Positions 5,243 through 6,795 of a DNA stretch of 6,795 nucleotides are shown here, in pieces. The stretch lies in the NCBI GenBank assembly GCA_019409045.1, contig DXVG01000097.1, forward strand, positions 1 to 6,795, in the 5' to 3' direction. Made by a program: the position numbers and the translations under genes. Under the pieces are notes generated by a model. That model saw only the letters and a program-made list of their open reading frames with translations, did not search any database and had not been told where the DNA came from. The DNA is from Clostridiales bacterium. GTDB lineage: Bacteria > Bacillota > Clostridia > Christensenellales > Aristaeellaceae. Every line of letters starts with the position of its first letter. The stretch's first letter is position 1.

Positions 5243-6463
5243 ATGCGTTTGAAGGCGGTGGCGATCGGCCGCGAGTGCTACGAGGGCCGCGGCGCGCAGG
5301 GCACGTTCTATCAGGGGGACACGCTGCTTCTGATGGAGGAGATGCTGCGCAACTACGCGGGGCAGGTCAAGCTGATCTACATGGACCCGCCGTTTCTCAC
5401 CGGCGAGCGATTCGTCATGCGCGTGCGCGTGGGCGCGGCGGACTGGAAGGCGAGCAAGGGCTCGCTGGTATTGCCCGCGTTTTGCGACGATCAAAAGCCC
5501 GAGGACTACTACGCCATGATGCGCCGCGTCGCCGAGGGCTGCCATGCGCTGCTGCGCGAGGACGGCATGCTGTTTCTGCACTGCGATTTTCGCACATCCG
5601 CGCGCCTGCGGCTGCTGCTGGACGACGTGTTCGGCGAGGGCAACCTGCTCAACGAGATCGTCTGGACCTATCACACCGGCGGCACGGCGCGGCGCTACTT
5701 CAGCCGCAAGCACGATACCATACTGTTCTACCGCAAGACGAAGAAGTATGATTTCAACATATCCGCCGTGCTGCGCGCGCCGACCGAGCCGAGGAAAAAC
5801 CACATGCGCCGCCATGTGGACCCGGACGGCCGCGTGTACCGCTCCATACGCTCGGGCGAGCGCGTGTATACCTACTACGACGACGATCCCGTGCCGCCCA
5901 GCGACGTGTGGGACGATTTGAGCCACCTTCAGCAGCGCGACCCGCAGCGCACCGGCTACGACACGCAAAAGCCGCTGGCGCTTCTGGAGCGCATCGTGCG
6001 CTGCGCCTCGCGGGAGGGCGAGCTCGTCTTAGACCCCTTCGCCGGCTCGGGGACCACGCTGGAGGCCGCGCACATGCTCGGCAGGCGCTTTGTGGGCGTG
6101 GACAGCTGCCCGCTGGTCCCCAACATACTCCGAAGGCGGCTGGCGGGCGCGCCGTGGGAGCTGGTCCGGGAGAGCGACCTGGCCGAAGGCGCGTGCGAGG
6201 CGCAGCTTTTCAAGGGCGTGGGCTTCTACCACGTCCGGCCCGAGGTCGTGCCCGTGGACTGGGAGCAGATCGACAACTGGGCGCTCGGTTACATGCAGGA
6301 TGATGAGACGCTGCGCGTGCTCGCGCAGGCGTCGCGCACCGCCAGGACGCCCGAGCTTCCCCGGGAACTGGAGATCCCCGTATACGACGGCCGCGTCGCG
6401 CTGCGGCTCACGGACGTGCGCGGAAAAAGTTACTATTATGGAATGATGCGCGAAAAGAATTAA
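5243..6463 (+). CDS. Site-specific DNA methyltransferase (N6-adenine or N4-cytosine, beta class), no partner endonuclease in view
   Basis: A 406-residue SAM-dependent methyltransferase that modifies the exocyclic amino group of adenine or cytosine in a specific DNA site. The catalytic motif IV is DPPF (residues 48-51) in LIYMDPPF. The SAM-binding motif I comes later, VLDPFAGSGTTLEAA (262-276), preceded by the characteristic GYDTQKPLALLERI (238-251); catalytic motif before SAM motif is the beta-class order. EIVWTYHTGG (138-147) is another family block, and residues about 148-237 probably form the target-recognition region. After the last core strand (FVGVD, 283-287) there is an extension to residue 406, including PVYDGRVALRLTDVRGKSYYY (379-399), that I do not recognise. 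GGAGG (5231-5235) is 7 bases before the ATG. No endonuclease or specificity subunit is in the window, so it looks orphan, or its partner is elsewhere. Target sequence unknown. Confidence 0.93.
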   Translation: MRLKAVAIGRECYEGRGAQGTFYQGDTLLLMEEMLRNYAGQVKLIYMDPPFLTGERFVMRVRVGAADWKASKGSLVLPAFCDDQKPEDYYAMMRRVAEGCHALLREDGMLFLHCDFRTSARLRLLLDDVFGEGNLLNEIVWTYHTGGTARRYFSRKHDTILFYRKTKKYDFNISAVLRAPTEPRKNHMRRHVDPDGRVYRSIRSGERVYTYYDDDPVPPSDVWDDLSHLQQRDPQRTGYDTQKPLALLERIVRCASREGELVLDPFAGSGTTLEAAHMLGRRFVGVDSCPLVPNILRRRLAGAPWELVRESDLAEGACEAQLFKGVGFYHVRPEVVPVDWEQIDNWALGYMQDDETLRVLAQASRTARTPELPRELEIPVYDGRVALRLTDVRGKSYYYGMMREKN

Positions 6464-6474
6464 CAACATGGCTG

Positions 6475-6480
6475 TATAAT
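6475..6480 (+). promoter_or_regulatory. Possible -10 element ahead of the ferredoxin/VorB genes
   Basis: A perfect TATAAT lies in the 48-base gap after the methyltransferase stop. No TTG-containing -35 was found 16 to 18 bp upstream (the sequence there is A-rich, inside the end of the methyltransferase gene). It is therefore either a weak promoter or chance, and read-through from the methyltransferase is equally possible, since no terminator hairpin is visible in the gap. Confidence 0.35.
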
Positions 6481-6511
6481 AATTCGCATCAAGCTCTTGG
6501 AGGAAAGCGGC

Positions 6512-6721
6512 ATGGCAAAAATATCGTTTGATACCGACGCCTGCAAGGGATGCGGCCTGTGCGTTCAGGCCTGCCCGCGCAAGCTGATCCAGCTCTCCAC
6601 GCACATCAATCAAAAGGGCTACAACGCGGCCTATTGCACCGACGTTGAAAAGTGCGTCGCCTGCGGCATGTGCTATCAGATGTGCCCCGACTGCGTGATT
6701 CGTGTGGAAAGGGAGGCGTAA
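6512..6721 (+). CDS. korD: Two-[4Fe-4S] ferredoxin subunit of a 2-oxoacid:ferredoxin oxidoreductase (delta, KorD-like)
   Basis: A 69-residue dicluster ferredoxin, the small electron-transfer subunit of 2-oxoglutarate or branched-chain 2-oxoacid:ferredoxin oxidoreductases. Two CX2CX2CX3CP motifs are present: Cys11/14/17/21 (CKGCGLCVQACP) and Cys48/51/54/58 (CVACGMCYQMCP); by the usual crossover each fourth cysteine ligates the opposite cluster. Cys42 and Cys61 are extra. The intervening INQKGYNAAY is typical of this delta subunit and not of free ferredoxins. Start at ATG 6512, 8 bases after GGAGG (6499-6503); an in-frame TTG at 6497 overlaps that site and is rejected. It is separated by 2 bases from the VorB-like gene, whose Shine-Dalgarno (6711-6716) is inside its last codons. 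The subunit assignment rests on context; KorD and VorD-type proteins cannot be told apart here. Confidence 0.9.
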   Translation: MAKISFDTDACKGCGLCVQACPRKLIQLSTHINQKGYNAAYCTDVEKCVACGMCYQMCPDCVIRVEREA

Positions 6722-6723
6722 AG

Positions 6724-6795
6724 ATGAACCGACAGATGATGAAGGGCAACGAAGCCATCGCGGAGGCCGCGGTCCAGGCGGGCTGCCGCTATTAC
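6724..6795 (+). CDS. vorB: 2-oxoacid:ferredoxin oxidoreductase, VorB/KorA-type subunit, N-terminus only
   Basis: Only the first 24 residues are in the window. MMKGNEAIAEAAVQAGCRYY (5-24) matches the start of the VorB/KorA-type subunit (pyrimidine-binding thiamine-diphosphate domain), in which MKGNEAIAEAA is highly characteristic. The start ATG at 6724 is 7 bases after GGGAGG (6711-6716); the internal ATGs at 6736 and 6739 are less well placed. With the preceding ferredoxin subunit it forms the beginning of an operon that should continue with the thiamine-diphosphate and gamma subunits to the right. The complex oxidatively decarboxylates a 2-oxoacid to an acyl-CoA, or works in reverse, with ferredoxin. 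Whether the substrate is 2-oxoglutarate or a branched-chain 2-oxoacid cannot be told. Confidence 0.85.
   Translation, partial: MNRQMMKGNEAIAEAAVQAGCRYY

Noticed and set aside
5051..5968. A 305-codon open frame on the minus strand opposite the methyltransferase
   Set aside because: No motif; it crosses the divergent promoter region, and the plus strand encodes a full set of methyltransferase motifs.
6497..6511. A TTG start five codons upstream for the ferredoxin subunit
   Set aside because: The TTG overlaps the GGAGG that serves the ATG at 6512.
1..6795. CRISPR arrays, tRNA or rRNA genes, insertion sequences, phage attachment sites
   Set aside because: No regularly spaced repeats, cloverleaf-like sequences, transposase motifs or flanking direct repeats were seen on either strand.

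Overview
The window is GC-rich (about two thirds by eye), with strong GGAGG-type Shine-Dalgarno sites. Its gene content is oxygen-sensitive: a glycyl radical enzyme (GRE) with its radical-SAM activase, and the first genes of a ferredoxin-dependent 2-oxoacid oxidoreductase. With the LacI-type regulator and gene style, this suggests a strict anaerobe, probably a GC-rich member of the Clostridia (Bacillota). That placement is inference; there is no rRNA or marker gene to settle it.

Left part (1-2359, minus strand): a two-gene unit. The activase is upstream and overlaps by 4 bases (ATGA) the start of a GRE that runs off the left edge. The GRE has a Cys-Trp-Glu active-site triplet, so it resembles the GRE eliminases/dehydratases rather than true pyruvate formate-lyase. 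Its substrate cannot be read from the sequence.

Centre (2360-3551): a LacI-family repressor gene is divergent from the activase and has a near-consensus promoter (TTGACA, 17 bp, TATCAT). It ends at a perfect 14-bp-stem hairpin shared with the convergent gene on the other side.

Centre-right (3552-5242): a 464-residue protein of the L-fucose/L-arabinose isomerase superfamily on the minus strand, with its own promoter (TTGACG, 17 bp, TAGAAT) and an AT-rich leader of about 92 bases that is dense in small palindromes. Isomerase, repressor and GRE pair together look like a small sugar-catabolic locus: the isomerase may convert an unusual aldose to a ketose, and the GRE may dehydrate or cleave a downstream product. 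This is a hypothesis from gene order.

Right part (5203-6795, plus strand): a beta-class DNA methyltransferase with no restriction partner in view and a roughly 105-residue C-terminal extension. It is followed 48 bases later by a two-cluster ferredoxin subunit (KorD-like) and the start of a VorB-like subunit of a 2-oxoacid:ferredoxin oxidoreductase, cut by the right edge.

No tRNA, rRNA, CRISPR array, insertion sequence or attachment site was seen.
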